From NCBI RefSeq assembly GCF_003075075.1, contig NZ_QCYM01000002.1:372001-436000 (forward strand): DNA of 64,000 bases. The letters run 5' to 3'. Position 1 is the stretch's first letter. Each line of letters starts with the position of its first letter. The DNA comes from Labrenzia sp. 011 (GTDB lineage: Bacteria > Pseudomonadota > Alphaproteobacteria > Rhizobiales > Stappiaceae). The notes beneath the pieces are model-generated. The model did not search any database, was not told the DNA's origin, and saw only the letters and a program-made list of their open reading frames with translations. This document shows positions 19,057 to 27,238 of the stretch, in pieces. A program made the position numbers and the translations under genes.

Positions 19057-19306
19057 GAAGCCGTCCTAGTTGCTGCGCGGCGCGTCAGCCGGAGTCTTGC
19101 AACACCCCGCGAACCGCATGTATCCGGCGCGTCCGAAAACGCTTTCGAGCTTGGGTGATTTAGGTTTGTTGACCACAGAATGCAAGCCGGGAAATACACC
19201 TGCTGCCGGCGTTCAAGTTATTCTGAACACGGGAAATCGGGTGTGTCGCCTGCGTGTTCGATGCCGGTGGGTTCGTCGGGCGACAGGAATATCCCGCTTC
19301 CCGCGA

Positions 19307-20065
19307 TTATCTCCAGTCGCCCAACGTGGCCTGAATGATCGTCAGCGCGGCGACCGCGGCGGTATCGGCCCTGAGAATGCGCGGACCGAGCGGTATCGGC
19401 GTGACGAAATCCAGGGCACGCAATTCGGCGCGCTCCTCTTCGGAAAACCCGCCTTCGGGACCGATCAGGACGGCGAGCGGCGGCGTGCCTTTCTCCTTCA
19501 TCTGGGCCAGGGCCAGAAGCGGATTTTGGGTGCCTTCCGCCTCATCGCAAAACAGAAGCCTGCGGCCCGGCTGGGCTTCCGGCCAGACCGCCAGAACATC
19601 GCTCAGGGGCTGCGGCGCCAGCACCTCGGGCACGCAGAGCACACCGCATTGTTCGGCAGCCTCGATCACATTGGCTTCCATGCGCTCCAGATTCACCCGG
19701 GTCGACTGCGTATGCCGGGTGATGACCGGCTTCAGGCTGCCGGCGCCCATTTCCACCGCCTTTTGCACCATATAGTCGAGACGGGCGTGCTTGAGCGGCG
19801 CGAACATATACATAAGATCGTTGGGTTCGGTCTGGTCACGCATGCGCTCCATGAGCTGCAGGGCGCAGTCCCTGCGTCCGTTGCTGACGATCCTGGCAAG
19901 CCATTCGCCGTCACTGCCGTTGAACACCAGAACGAAGTCGCCGTCTTTCAGGCGCAGGACGTTCAGGAGATAGTTGGCCTGACCGCGATCGGCCTCGATC
20001 CGCGCTCCGTCCGCAAGAATATGCCGTAAGAACAACCGCTGCATTTTGAACTCGTATTTTGCCAT
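19307..20065 (-). CDS. rsmE: 16S rRNA (uracil-1498-N3)-methyltransferase RsmE
   Basis: A SPOUT-fold methyltransferase of 252 residues that methylates U1498 of 16S rRNA. The C-terminal knot signature [15 protein letters not shown] and [20 protein letters not shown] is unmistakable, and the N-terminal PUA-like part shows [21 protein letters not shown]. The start is uncertain: ATG 20065 (MAKYEF) or ATG 20044 (MQRLFL, 245 residues, closer to the family norm); neither has a strong ribosome site. Lies upstream of gshA and divergent from xseA. Confidence 0.94.
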   Translation of the reverse strand: MAKYEFKMQRLFLRHILADGARIEADRGQANYLLNVLRLKDGDFVLVFNGSDGEWLARIVSNGRRDCALQLMERMRDQTEPNDLMYMFAPLKHARLDYMVQKAVEMGAGSLKPVITRHTQSTRVNLERMEANVIEAAEQCGVLCVPEVLAPQPLSDVLAVWPEAQPGRRLLFCDEAEGTQNPLLALAQMKEKGTPPLAVLIGPEGGFSEEERAELRALDFVTPIPLGPRILRADTAAVAALTIIQATLGDWR

Positions 20066-20358
20066 GGCTTTCAGGTAGTCGCTGGAATGTGTGGGTTTCA
20101 AGGCGCATCGTGGCGCACGCGGCGCTGTTCACACTATTCGATTCCCTTCCCTGTCCCCACCCGTGTTGAATTTTTGCCCCAGCGTCATCGCGACAGGCTC
20201 CGCCCCGGCCTTTGGCGGGCGTTGCACGGTCCCGAAACCGGACCACGCATTTGCGCGGATCACGCGCGCGCCCGTGCAAGACAGGGCTCAGGGCCTGCCG
20301 CCTCTTGACCCCCTTCCGCTTTATGGCCAGTTTTCTCCGGTCAGAAGGAATCACCTGC

Positions 20359-21921
20359 GTGAGCGAAACCAAGTCCAACGCCGCCGAATTCACCGTTTCC
20401 GAAATCTCCTTTTCCATCAAGCGCACGATGGAAGACGCGTTCGGCTACGTGCGGGTGCGCGGCGAACTGGGGCGGATCTCGCGGCCCGGGTCCGGTCATA
20501 TCTATCTGGACCTCAAGGACGACCGCTCGGTGCTCTCCGGCGTGATCTGGCGCGGTGTCGCCTCCAAGCTGAAGATCCAGCCGGAACAGGGCCTGGAGGT
20601 CATAGCCACGGGCAAGATCACCACCTTCCCCGGCCAGTCAAAATACCAGATGGTGATCGACGCGCTGGAACCGGCCGGGGCCGGAGCGCTGATGGCGCTG
20701 CTGGAAGAGCGCAAGAAGAAGCTCGCCGCGGAAGGTCTGTTCGCCGAAGAACGCAAGCGGTCCCTGCCGCCGCTTCCCCGGGTCATCGGCGTGGTGACCT
20801 CCCCGACAGGCGCCGTCATCCGTGACATCCTGCACCGGATCGACGACCGGTTTCCCCTGCATGTGCTGGTGTGGCCCGTACGGGTCCAGGGCGAAACCAG
20901 CGGCGCGGAAGTCGCCAACGGCATTCGCGGCTTCAATGCGCTGCCCCCCGGCGGACCGATCCCGCGACCGGACCTGCTGATCGTCGCGCGTGGCGGCGGC
21001 AGCATCGAGGATCTCTGGGGCTTCAACGAGGAAGCAGTGGTGCGCGCCGCCGCAGAAAGCCAAATCCCGCTGATATCCGCCGTCGGCCACGAGACCGACT
21101 GGACGCTGATCGATCTGGCCGCCGATGTGCGCGCGCCGACCCCGACGGGCGCGGCGGAAATCGCCGTACCGGTCAAGGCCGAGCTGATGGCCCTTGTCGA
21201 CGACCGGTCCCGGCGGCTGAATTCCGGTCTCGTGCGTTTCGTGACCAGCCGGCGGACCGAGTTGCGTGCGGCCAGCGCGGCCCTGCCCGCCCCGCAGGAC
21301 CTTCTGGCCCTGCCGCGCCAGAGATTCGACAATCTGGCGAACGGCCTCGGGCGGGCGTTGATCGTCAGCACGAGGACCCACCGCACCCACCACCAGAACC
21401 TGGCGAGCCGCCTGTCGCCCGTCCTGCTGTCCCGGCTGACGTCGAAAGCCAGGCAGGATCTTGCCGCCCACAGCGAACGCCAGCAGCGGGCGCTGCATGT
21501 CGCGGTCACCCAGAAGCGCCAGGCCTTCGCCGCCCTGGCGGTCCGCCTGACACCGGCCCGTCTCGCGCAGCAGAGCGCGCTCGGCAAGGAACGCCTCAAC
21601 GGCCTGACGGACAGGCTGGAGCGGGCCTATCTCGCGCGCCTCGGTCAGGAGAAAGCGCGGCTGGATGGCCTGCAGAAACTGCTGAAGTCCCTTTCCTACA
21701 AGGACGTTCTGGCGCGCGGCTATGCGGTGGTGCGCGACGCAGGCGGCCAACCGGTGCGCTCCGCAGCCACGGTCGCCTCCGGGACGGCCCTGTCGATCGA
21801 GTTTGCAGACGGCAGCATCGACGCGGTGGCCATGAGTGAAAGCGCCGCCCCGAAACCGGCGAAGACCAGGAAAAGCGGGACGGGCAAACCGGTTCGGACA
21901 GACCAGGGCACGCTTTTCTAG
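20359..21921 (+). CDS. xseA: Exodeoxyribonuclease VII large subunit XseA
   Basis: The 520-residue large subunit of exonuclease VII, which degrades single-stranded DNA in repair. It opens with the OB-fold nucleic-acid binding domain ([20 protein letters not shown]), followed by the catalytic core with [31 protein letters not shown] and [19 protein letters not shown], then a long coiled-coil region (about 290-430) and a C-terminal segment [16 protein letters not shown] 20359 is chosen because AGAAGGAA lies 9 bases before it; an in-frame ATG at 20323 has no such site. The coiled-coil normally binds several XseB subunits, which are not in the window. Confidence 0.94.
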   Translation: MSETKSNAAEFTVSEISFSIKRTMEDAFGYVRVRGELGRISRPGSGHIYLDLKDDRSVLSGVIWRGVASKLKIQPEQGLEVIATGKITTFPGQSKYQMVIDALEPAGAGALMALLEERKKKLAAEGLFAEERKRSLPPLPRVIGVVTSPTGAVIRDILHRIDDRFPLHVLVWPVRVQGETSGAEVANGIRGFNALPPGGPIPRPDLLIVARGGGSIEDLWGFNEEAVVRAAAESQIPLISAVGHETDWTLIDLAADVRAPTPTGAAEIAVPVKAELMALVDDRSRRLNSGLVRFVTSRRTELRAASAALPAPQDLLALPRQRFDNLANGLGRALIVSTRTHRTHHQNLASRLSPVLLSRLTSKARQDLAAHSERQQRALHVAVTQKRQAFAALAVRLTPARLAQQSALGKERLNGLTDRLERAYLARLGQEKARLDGLQKLLKSLSYKDVLARGYAVVRDAGGQPVRSAATVASGTALSIEFADGSIDAVAMSESAAPKPAKTRKSGTGKPVRTDQGTLF

Positions 21922-22042
21922 TGGTTTCCGGGCACAATTTGCCAATTACCTTCAGTTTTAACGAACTCCCTTACGCGATATTCAAGCGACATACCGTAAC
22001 GTTACCTCCATTCGGTCAACCGGCACCCGTTACGGAGGTAGA

Positions 22043-22636
22043 ATGTCGACCCAGCGCAAGGAATTCGGAAGGCGCGGCCTTTCCCAGAACACCGCACCGC
22101 AGCGGGGGCAGCGGCAGGCGCCGTTTTCGCCCGCCCGTGGCGTCGCAACCGGCTATGCCTCACCGGGTGGCAATGCCCTTTCCCTTGATGACGACGGCTT
22201 TTCTCTCTGGACGGCGTTCACGCACACCCTGAAGCTGTTTTTCGGCTTTCAGGGCCGGATCGGACGACTGGAATACTGGACCATCGGAATTGCCCGCTTT
22301 GTCCTGATGACGGTCCTGCTCTTCGCGTTTGTCAGCACGACACAGCCCGGGATGGAGGACATGACCCAGGCCAGTGTCCTCAACGCCCTTCTGATGTCGG
22401 GGACCGGCCTGATTTACACCGCGATCTTCATTGCCGGACTCGTCAATTACTGGTCGCTGGAAGTCCGGCGCTGCCACGACAGGAATGTCTCGGGCCTGTT
22501 GCTGCTCATCATGTTCATACCGGTTATCGGCGCTTTCTTCGCCGTGTATATCTTCATCATGAACGGCTTTTTCCCGGGAACCTCGGGAAGCAACCGGTTC
22601 GACACCGCACAGGGCATGGCGCCGATCTTCGACTGA
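22043..22636 (+). CDS. DUF805 family inner-membrane protein
   Basis: A 197-residue membrane protein. A disordered, Gln/Arg/Ser-rich N-terminus (about 1-55) precedes the DUF805 domain with the conserved GFQGRIGRLEYW and VRRCHDRNVSGLL, and roughly four membrane helices. ACGGAGGTAGA ends just before the ATG, a strong ribosome site. DUF805 proteins are common, and their function is unknown. It is followed by a bidirectional terminator. Confidence 0.88.
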   Translation: MSTQRKEFGRRGLSQNTAPQRGQRQAPFSPARGVATGYASPGGNALSLDDDGFSLWTAFTHTLKLFFGFQGRIGRLEYWTIGIARFVLMTVLLFAFVSTTQPGMEDMTQASVLNALLMSGTGLIYTAIFIAGLVNYWSLEVRRCHDRNVSGLLLLIMFIPVIGAFFAVYIFIMNGFFPGTSGSNRFDTAQGMAPIFD

Positions 22637-22750
22637 GAAGAGGCTGGAGAGCATGCCGCGTTGAATTGAAATGCAGCAAATCGCCCGACCCCAGGCGTCC
22701 GCTTGAACGTGACACACATCCTGGAGATTGTTGTCCCCGCAACAAACAGA

Positions 22751-22790
22751 AAACGCCGCCGGAGAAAGGTCTCCGGCGGCGTTTTCTTTT
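22751..22790. terminator. Bidirectional intrinsic terminator
   Basis: A perfect GC-rich hairpin (about 14-bp arms, AAAGGT loop) with AAAA before and TTTTCTTTT after, between the converging DUF805 gene and the TRAP dctM gene. It can stop transcription from both sides. Confidence 0.92.
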
Positions 22791-22827
22791 GCAGGTCCGG
22801 CGCGCGGTCTGCCCGCGCCCGGTCAGG

Positions 22828-24198
22828 TCAGCCCATCAGCTCCGGCAGGATGGTGATGATCGACGGGAAAGCCAGCAGGCCACCGATCGTCAGGACGTCC
22901 GCCACGAAGAACGGCACACAGCCCCGGAAGACTTCCTGGACCGGGATATCCGGCCGCACGCCGGAGACCACGAAACAGTTCAGTCCTATGGGTGGCGTGA
23001 TCAGACAGAGCTCCGCCATCTTGACCACCAGAATCCCGAACCAGATGGCACAGGCTTCGCCGGACATGCCGAAGGCGCTGTCGGCTGCCGAGACGCCTTC
23101 GCCGCCATTGAGGGCCATCACGGCCGGATAGACCACTGGCAGCGTCAGGATCAGCATGCCGATCGCATCCATGAACATGCCGAGCACCGCATAGGCAAGG
23201 AGAATGCAGATCATCACGATCCAGGGCGAGAACTCCAGGCCGACGATGAAGGCCTTGAAGGCATCGGGAAGCCCGGCGAAGCCGAGGAAGCGCACATAGA
23301 GCAGCACCCCCCAGATGAGCGTGAAGATCATCACGGTGAGTTTCGCCGTTTCATGCAGCGCCTGACCGAGCTGCCGCGTCCTCATGCCCTTCATGAAGGC
23401 CACCACCAGCACCACGAAGGCGCCGAGCGAGCCGGCCTCGGTGGGCGTAGCCAGTCCGAAGAAGAACGAGCAGAAGATGATCGCCACCACCGCGAAGATC
23501 GGCAGCGTGCCGGGAACGCTCTCGAAGCGTTCCCCCCACGTGTAGCCCTTCACCGGCGGGGCATCGCCGCGCCAGGAGGCCACGGCGACAATGATGCCGA
23601 CATAGATCAGTGCGGAAAAGACGCCCGGCAGGAAACCGGCGATCAGCAGCTTGCCGACCGACTGTTCCACCAGGATGGCGTAGATCACCAGGATCGCCGA
23701 GGGCGGGATCAGGGAGGCCAGCGTTCCGCCGGCGGCGACAACGGCCGCGGACAGACGCTTCGAATATCCCGCTTCAAGCATTTCGGGGATGGCGACACGG
23801 GCAAAGACCGCTGCGGTCGCCACCGAAGCGCCGGAGACGGCGGCAAAGCCGGCGGTGGAAAAGACCGTGCCCACGGCCATGCCGCCCGGCAGCCAGCCGA
23901 GCCAGCGCTTGGCCGCCTCGAACAGCTGCTTGGTGAAGCCGGCATAAAAGGCCAGAAAGCCGATCAGGATGAAGGTCGGCAGGACCGACAGGGAGTAGGT
24001 GACCGATTTGGAATGCGGGATGGTGCCCGCCATTTTCAGGGCGACGAAGAAGCCGCGCTCAAATCCCATTTTCATGGAGAACAGGACAATCAGTCCGACG
24101 AGCCCGGTGAAGGCGGCGGCGAATGCCACGCGCACACCGATGATGACAAGGACCAGCAGGACGCCGGTCATCAGGAGGCCAACTTCAAAAGGCGTCAT
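22828..24198 (-). CDS. TRAP transporter large permease (DctM type), locus 1
   Basis: A 456-residue large membrane subunit of a tripartite ATP-independent periplasmic transporter, with about 12-13 helices. DctM features include SGASVATAAVFARVAIPEM, AVVAAGGTLASLIPPSAILVIYA (given here in part), and FGLATPTEAGSLGAF. It imports a carboxylate, driven by an ion gradient, together with the small permease and the binding protein just upstream. Its start overlaps the end of the small permease gene by 4 bases, so the two are translationally coupled. Confidence 0.94.
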   Translation of the reverse strand: MTPFEVGLLMTGVLLVLVIIGVRVAFAAAFTGLVGLIVLFSMKMGFERGFFVALKMAGTIPHSKSVTYSLSVLPTFILIGFLAFYAGFTKQLFEAAKRWLGWLPGGMAVGTVFSTAGFAAVSGASVATAAVFARVAIPEMLEAGYSKRLSAAVVAAGGTLASLIPPSAILVIYAILVEQSVGKLLIAGFLPGVFSALIYVGIIVAVASWRGDAPPVKGYTWGERFESVPGTLPIFAVVAIIFCSFFFGLATPTEAGSLGAFVVLVVAFMKGMRTRQLGQALHETAKLTVMIFTLIWGVLLYVRFLGFAGLPDAFKAFIVGLEFSPWIVMICILLAYAVLGMFMDAIGMLILTLPVVYPAVMALNGGEGVSAADSAFGMSGEACAIWFGILVVKMAELCLITPPIGLNCFVVSGVRPDIPVQEVFRGCVPFFVADVLTIGGLLAFPSIITILPELMG

Positions 24199-24839
24199 CC
24201 GGCATCTCCTTTAACGGCATCCTCGCCGAGGGCATCCTCGATTTCATGACGGGCGGTTTCCTCAACGTCCGCGATCAGCGGAACGGCGACGGGTTCGCGT
24301 GTGGGGTCGGCAACCAGACGGGCATAGCCGTAGACCTGCATCAGCAGGCGCAGCAGCAGCAGGGCCAGCGCGACCGGGATCACCAGCTTGGAGGGCCAGG
24401 TCGCCAGCCGGATATCCATGGTGCTGTCGCCGATCATCAGGGACCGTTCGAAATGGTACAGGGATCCCCAGATCAGCAGCGCCACTGTCAGGGCGACCAG
24501 CAGGACCCCGAGCATCTCGCAGAAGTACAGCGTGCGTCCGCTCAGCTTGCCGAGCACGATTTCCATGCGGATATGTCCGCCCACACGCTGGCAATAGGCC
24601 ACGCCTGCGAAAGCGAAGATCGCCATGGCCTGCTCGGTAATGTCGATGAAACCGGGTACCGGTATGTTGAAAAGCAGCCGCCCGATCACCTGAGCCACGG
24701 CCAGCAGCATCAGGGCCAGGATGGAAAAGGCCGCAATCATATTGAAAAAATTTTCGACATGGCCGAGCCAGCCGTCGAAGCGAATGTAGGTCACCGGTCG
24801 TTCCGAAGCGGACCGTCCACCGGGATCAGTCATAGTCAT
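24195..24839 (-). CDS. TRAP transporter small permease (DctQ type), locus 1
   Basis: A 214-residue small membrane subunit with four helices (about residues 37-57, 70-90, 103-123, 150-172 of the product) and the DctQ-like stretch DITEQAMAIFAFAGVAYCQRVGGHI. It is larger than the classic 160-residue DctQ, with an extended cytosolic tail. The frame is open to a TTG at 24854; ATG 24839 is preferred (GGGG about 9 bases upstream), with ATG 24833 possible. It sits between binding protein and large permease genes in the order dctP-dctQ-dctM. Confidence 0.9.
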   Translation of the reverse strand: MTMTDPGGRSASERPVTYIRFDGWLGHVENFFNMIAAFSILALMLLAVAQVIGRLLFNIPVPGFIDITEQAMAIFAFAGVAYCQRVGGHIRMEIVLGKLSGRTLYFCEMLGVLLVALTVALLIWGSLYHFERSLMIGDSTMDIRLATWPSKLVIPVALALLLLRLLMQVYGYARLVADPTREPVAVPLIADVEETARHEIEDALGEDAVKGDAG

Positions 24840-24918
24840 GAGTGTCAGCCCCAAGAAAGGACTCCCCGGCGCAAGATGCGTCGGGGAGCGTATGGATCAA
24901 AAGCCTAAGGGTCCGGGC

Positions 24919-25935
24919 TTATTCGGAGAGGGTCTTCTTGACCTCGTCGAGGATCTCCTGGGCAGGAAGTCCGTTGGCGGTCTGCTCCTCAACCCAGGCG
25001 GCATGGATCGCACCGGCCTTTTCGCTGAAGGCGGCCAGATCTTCTTCCGAGAATTCGATCTGGGTCACACCACGGCTTTCCAGTTCCGGCCACCACTTTT
25101 CGTAGACCTTGTCATAGGTTTCCAGGTAGTGGGCCAGCGCCGGGCTGACGGAGCTGTCCAGCGCTGCCTTGAAGTCGTCCGGCAGGGCGTTGTAGGCGTC
25201 GATATTGACGATCACCGGGCACTGGACCGTTCCCGGATTGAGGTTCTTGGTCCACCAGTCTGCAACTTCCACCACCTTGAAGGACAGATGCGCGTGCGGT
25301 GCGAAGCTGGCCGCGGCAACGGTACCGGAATCGATCGCCTGATAGGTTTCCGACGCAGTGACCGATGTCGGCACGGCGCCAACGGCGTTCATCAGCTGGC
25401 CGATCCCGCCGAGTGCGCGCACACGCATGCCCTCGAAATCGGAAACGGTCTTGGGTGCGTCGCCCTTGCCGGCAAAATTATACTGCGGCATCGGCGAGGG
25501 CATCAGCGCCATGGCGTTCCAGCGGGCAAGGTCTTCCTTCACCGCCGGAATCTCATAGAGCTTCATCGACACCTTGATTTCCTGGTCCAGATCCTTGACG
25601 CCCAGGAACGGCAGTTCCAGTACGGTCAGGCTGGGGTTCTTGTCCGGATGGTAGGAGGCGCAGATCTGCGCCATTTCGAAGGCACCGAAGGAAATGCCGT
25701 CGAGATTTTCGCGCGACTTCGACAGTGCTTCGCCGTAGTTCAGCTTCAGCTCGAACTTCCCGTCGGTTTTCGCCGACACTTCCTCGGCCAGCTTCTCGAC
25801 ATGTTCGGTGAAGGCGCGACGCTTGCCCCAGAGCGAAACGTTCCAGGTGACGTCGGCGGCAAAGGTTTCCGTCGCGAAAACAAGAGACAGCGCTGCCGCA
25901 GAAACCGCGGTTGCCGTCTTGAGTGAACAGAGCAT
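24919..25935 (-). CDS. TRAP transporter substrate-binding protein (DctP type), locus 1
   Basis: A 338-residue periplasmic solute receptor. A signal peptide (residues 1 to about 27, ending ATETFAA) is followed by the DctP fold with TVLELPFLGVKDLDQEI, MRVRALGGIGQLMNAVGAVP (the conserved region around the carboxylate-binding Arg), SETYQAIDSGTV and AFSEKAGAI. GGGAGG lies 6 bases before the ATG. First gene of the leftward dctPQM operon, 80 bases before the small permease. No local regulator identifies the substrate. Confidence 0.93.
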   Translation of the reverse strand: MLCSLKTATAVSAAALSLVFATETFAADVTWNVSLWGKRRAFTEHVEKLAEEVSAKTDGKFELKLNYGEALSKSRENLDGISFGAFEMAQICASYHPDKNPSLTVLELPFLGVKDLDQEIKVSMKLYEIPAVKEDLARWNAMALMPSPMPQYNFAGKGDAPKTVSDFEGMRVRALGGIGQLMNAVGAVPTSVTASETYQAIDSGTVAAASFAPHAHLSFKVVEVADWWTKNLNPGTVQCPVIVNIDAYNALPDDFKAALDSSVSPALAHYLETYDKVYEKWWPELESRGVTQIEFSEEDLAAFSEKAGAIHAAWVEEQTANGLPAQEILDEVKKTLSE

Positions 25936-26273
25936 GAAATCCTCCCAGATCAGTTTAGGTCATGAACTCGATTCCCTGGTCCCTGAGCCCGGACGCATAA
26001 TGCGCAGCGGACCCGTACCAAGTTGTTGATCCCTTAGCATGACTCATGCCAGTTCGACTAGACGACAGGTTCGTTGAACATTTACTATTTAGTGCAATCG
26101 CGCAAATTGCTTACCGCCTGTCTGTTCGGCAGAACCCTGCCCTTTCCGGAGGCAACCGGACCGTTTCCGAACTCTCGTGCCATTTGATACGCGTCAAGGA
26201 ACATGGCTTGCGTGTCCTCTAGAATTTTGACAAGGCTGGTCGGTAACGGTGTTTCCAGCCGCAGGAGAGATAA
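25936..26273. other. Divergent intergenic region, TRAP locus 1 / Usp
   Basis: 338 bases between the divergent dctP and universal stress protein genes. No gene, tRNA or clear repeat is visible. It must hold both promoters, but no consensus box pair convinced me. Confidence 0.6.
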
Positions 26274-27107
26274 ATGCCTATCAAAGATATCTTGACCGTA
26301 TTGGATCTTGCCGGCGATCAGCCGGCAGCCAAATACGCCTTGGAATTCGGCCGCATCCATGATTCCCACGTCACGGGCCTTGCAGTGTCGTTCGAGCCCG
26401 TGGTGCCTGCCTTCGCGGCCGCGCCCATGCCTGTGGACTATCTGCAGGCTGCACATGAGCAGGCCGTTGCGGCCGCCAAGAGCGCCAAGTCGCAGTTCGA
26501 CGAGCTCGCGAGAATCGCGGGCACACGAAATGAAAGCCGCATGGCGGAAATCCTTACGGGCGGCCCGCTGGAAAACGTTCTCGCCCATTGCCGTCCGACG
26601 GACCTCGTGGTCATCGGTCAGGCCAATCCGGACCGGCCGGAGCCCATGCGCGAACTTCTGATAGAGACCCTCCTGTTCGAAAGCGGCGTACCGGTGCTGA
26701 TCGTGCCCTACATCGGCAGCGAGGCCTATCAGCCGCGCAACGTGCTGGTCGGCTGGGACGGCAGTTCCACGGCAACCCGCGCGATCCACGCCGCCCTGCC
26801 CGTCCTGGAAAAGGCCGACAAGATCACCGTGCTGGTGATCGAGAAGAAATCGACACCGGAAAACGGCCAGCCGGGTGCCGATGTCGCCAATTATCTTGCC
26901 CGTCACAACATGGATGTCACGGTCGACGTGCTCACCAACCCGCAGACGGGTGTTGCCGACGCGGTTCTGAACCACGTGTCCGAAAACAGCAACGACCTCG
27001 TTGTCATGGGCGGCTACGGGCACAGCCGGATGCGGGAATTCCTCTTCGGCGGCGCCACCCGGGAAATTCTGGAGGCCATGACGGTCCCCATTCTGATGGC
27101 CCACTGA
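26274..27107 (+). CDS. Universal stress protein with two UspA domains
   Basis: A 277-residue cytosolic protein made of two tandem UspA folds (about 1-140 and 150-277). The second carries the nucleotide-binding pattern VMGGYGHSRMREFLFGG, which fits ATP-binding Usp members; the first has a more degenerate site, VVIGQANPD. Such tandem proteins act in stress survival. AGGAGAGA precedes the ATG. Followed by a strong terminator and then by the Pat-like acetyltransferase on the same strand. Confidence 0.92.
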   Translation: MPIKDILTVLDLAGDQPAAKYALEFGRIHDSHVTGLAVSFEPVVPAFAAAPMPVDYLQAAHEQAVAAAKSAKSQFDELARIAGTRNESRMAEILTGGPLENVLAHCRPTDLVVIGQANPDRPEPMRELLIETLLFESGVPVLIVPYIGSEAYQPRNVLVGWDGSSTATRAIHAALPVLEKADKITVLVIEKKSTPENGQPGADVANYLARHNMDVTVDVLTNPQTGVADAVLNHVSENSNDLVVMGGYGHSRMREFLFGGATREILEAMTVPILMAH

Positions 27108-27128
27108 GCAAAATCCAGAATGCGAGAA

Positions 27129-27169
27129 ACCCGCGGCTCCGGAGCTGTTTCGGACCCGCGGGTATTTTT
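27129..27169 (+). terminator. Intrinsic terminator after the Usp gene
   Basis: An 8-bp perfect stem (27129-27136 with 27156-27163) with a shorter inner stem (TCCG/CGGA) and a trailing ATTTTT. It separates the stress-protein transcript from the acetyltransferase gene. Confidence 0.85.
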
Positions 27170-27238
27170 GTCTCCAAGTTGTCCTGAAACTTCATTACGT
27201 TTGGCATTGTCTCCGGCTTTTTCGAAAGGACCGCCGTC

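Noticed and set aside
17572-19158. 528-codon open frame opposite gshA
   Set aside because: It is the antisense shadow of a well-supported gshA in GC-rich DNA. It has no recognisable domain or ribosome site.
22666-24249. 527-codon open frame opposite the TRAP large permease
   Set aside because: Its composition (His/Asp/Gln/Gly-rich) is that of an antisense reading of a membrane protein; no motif.
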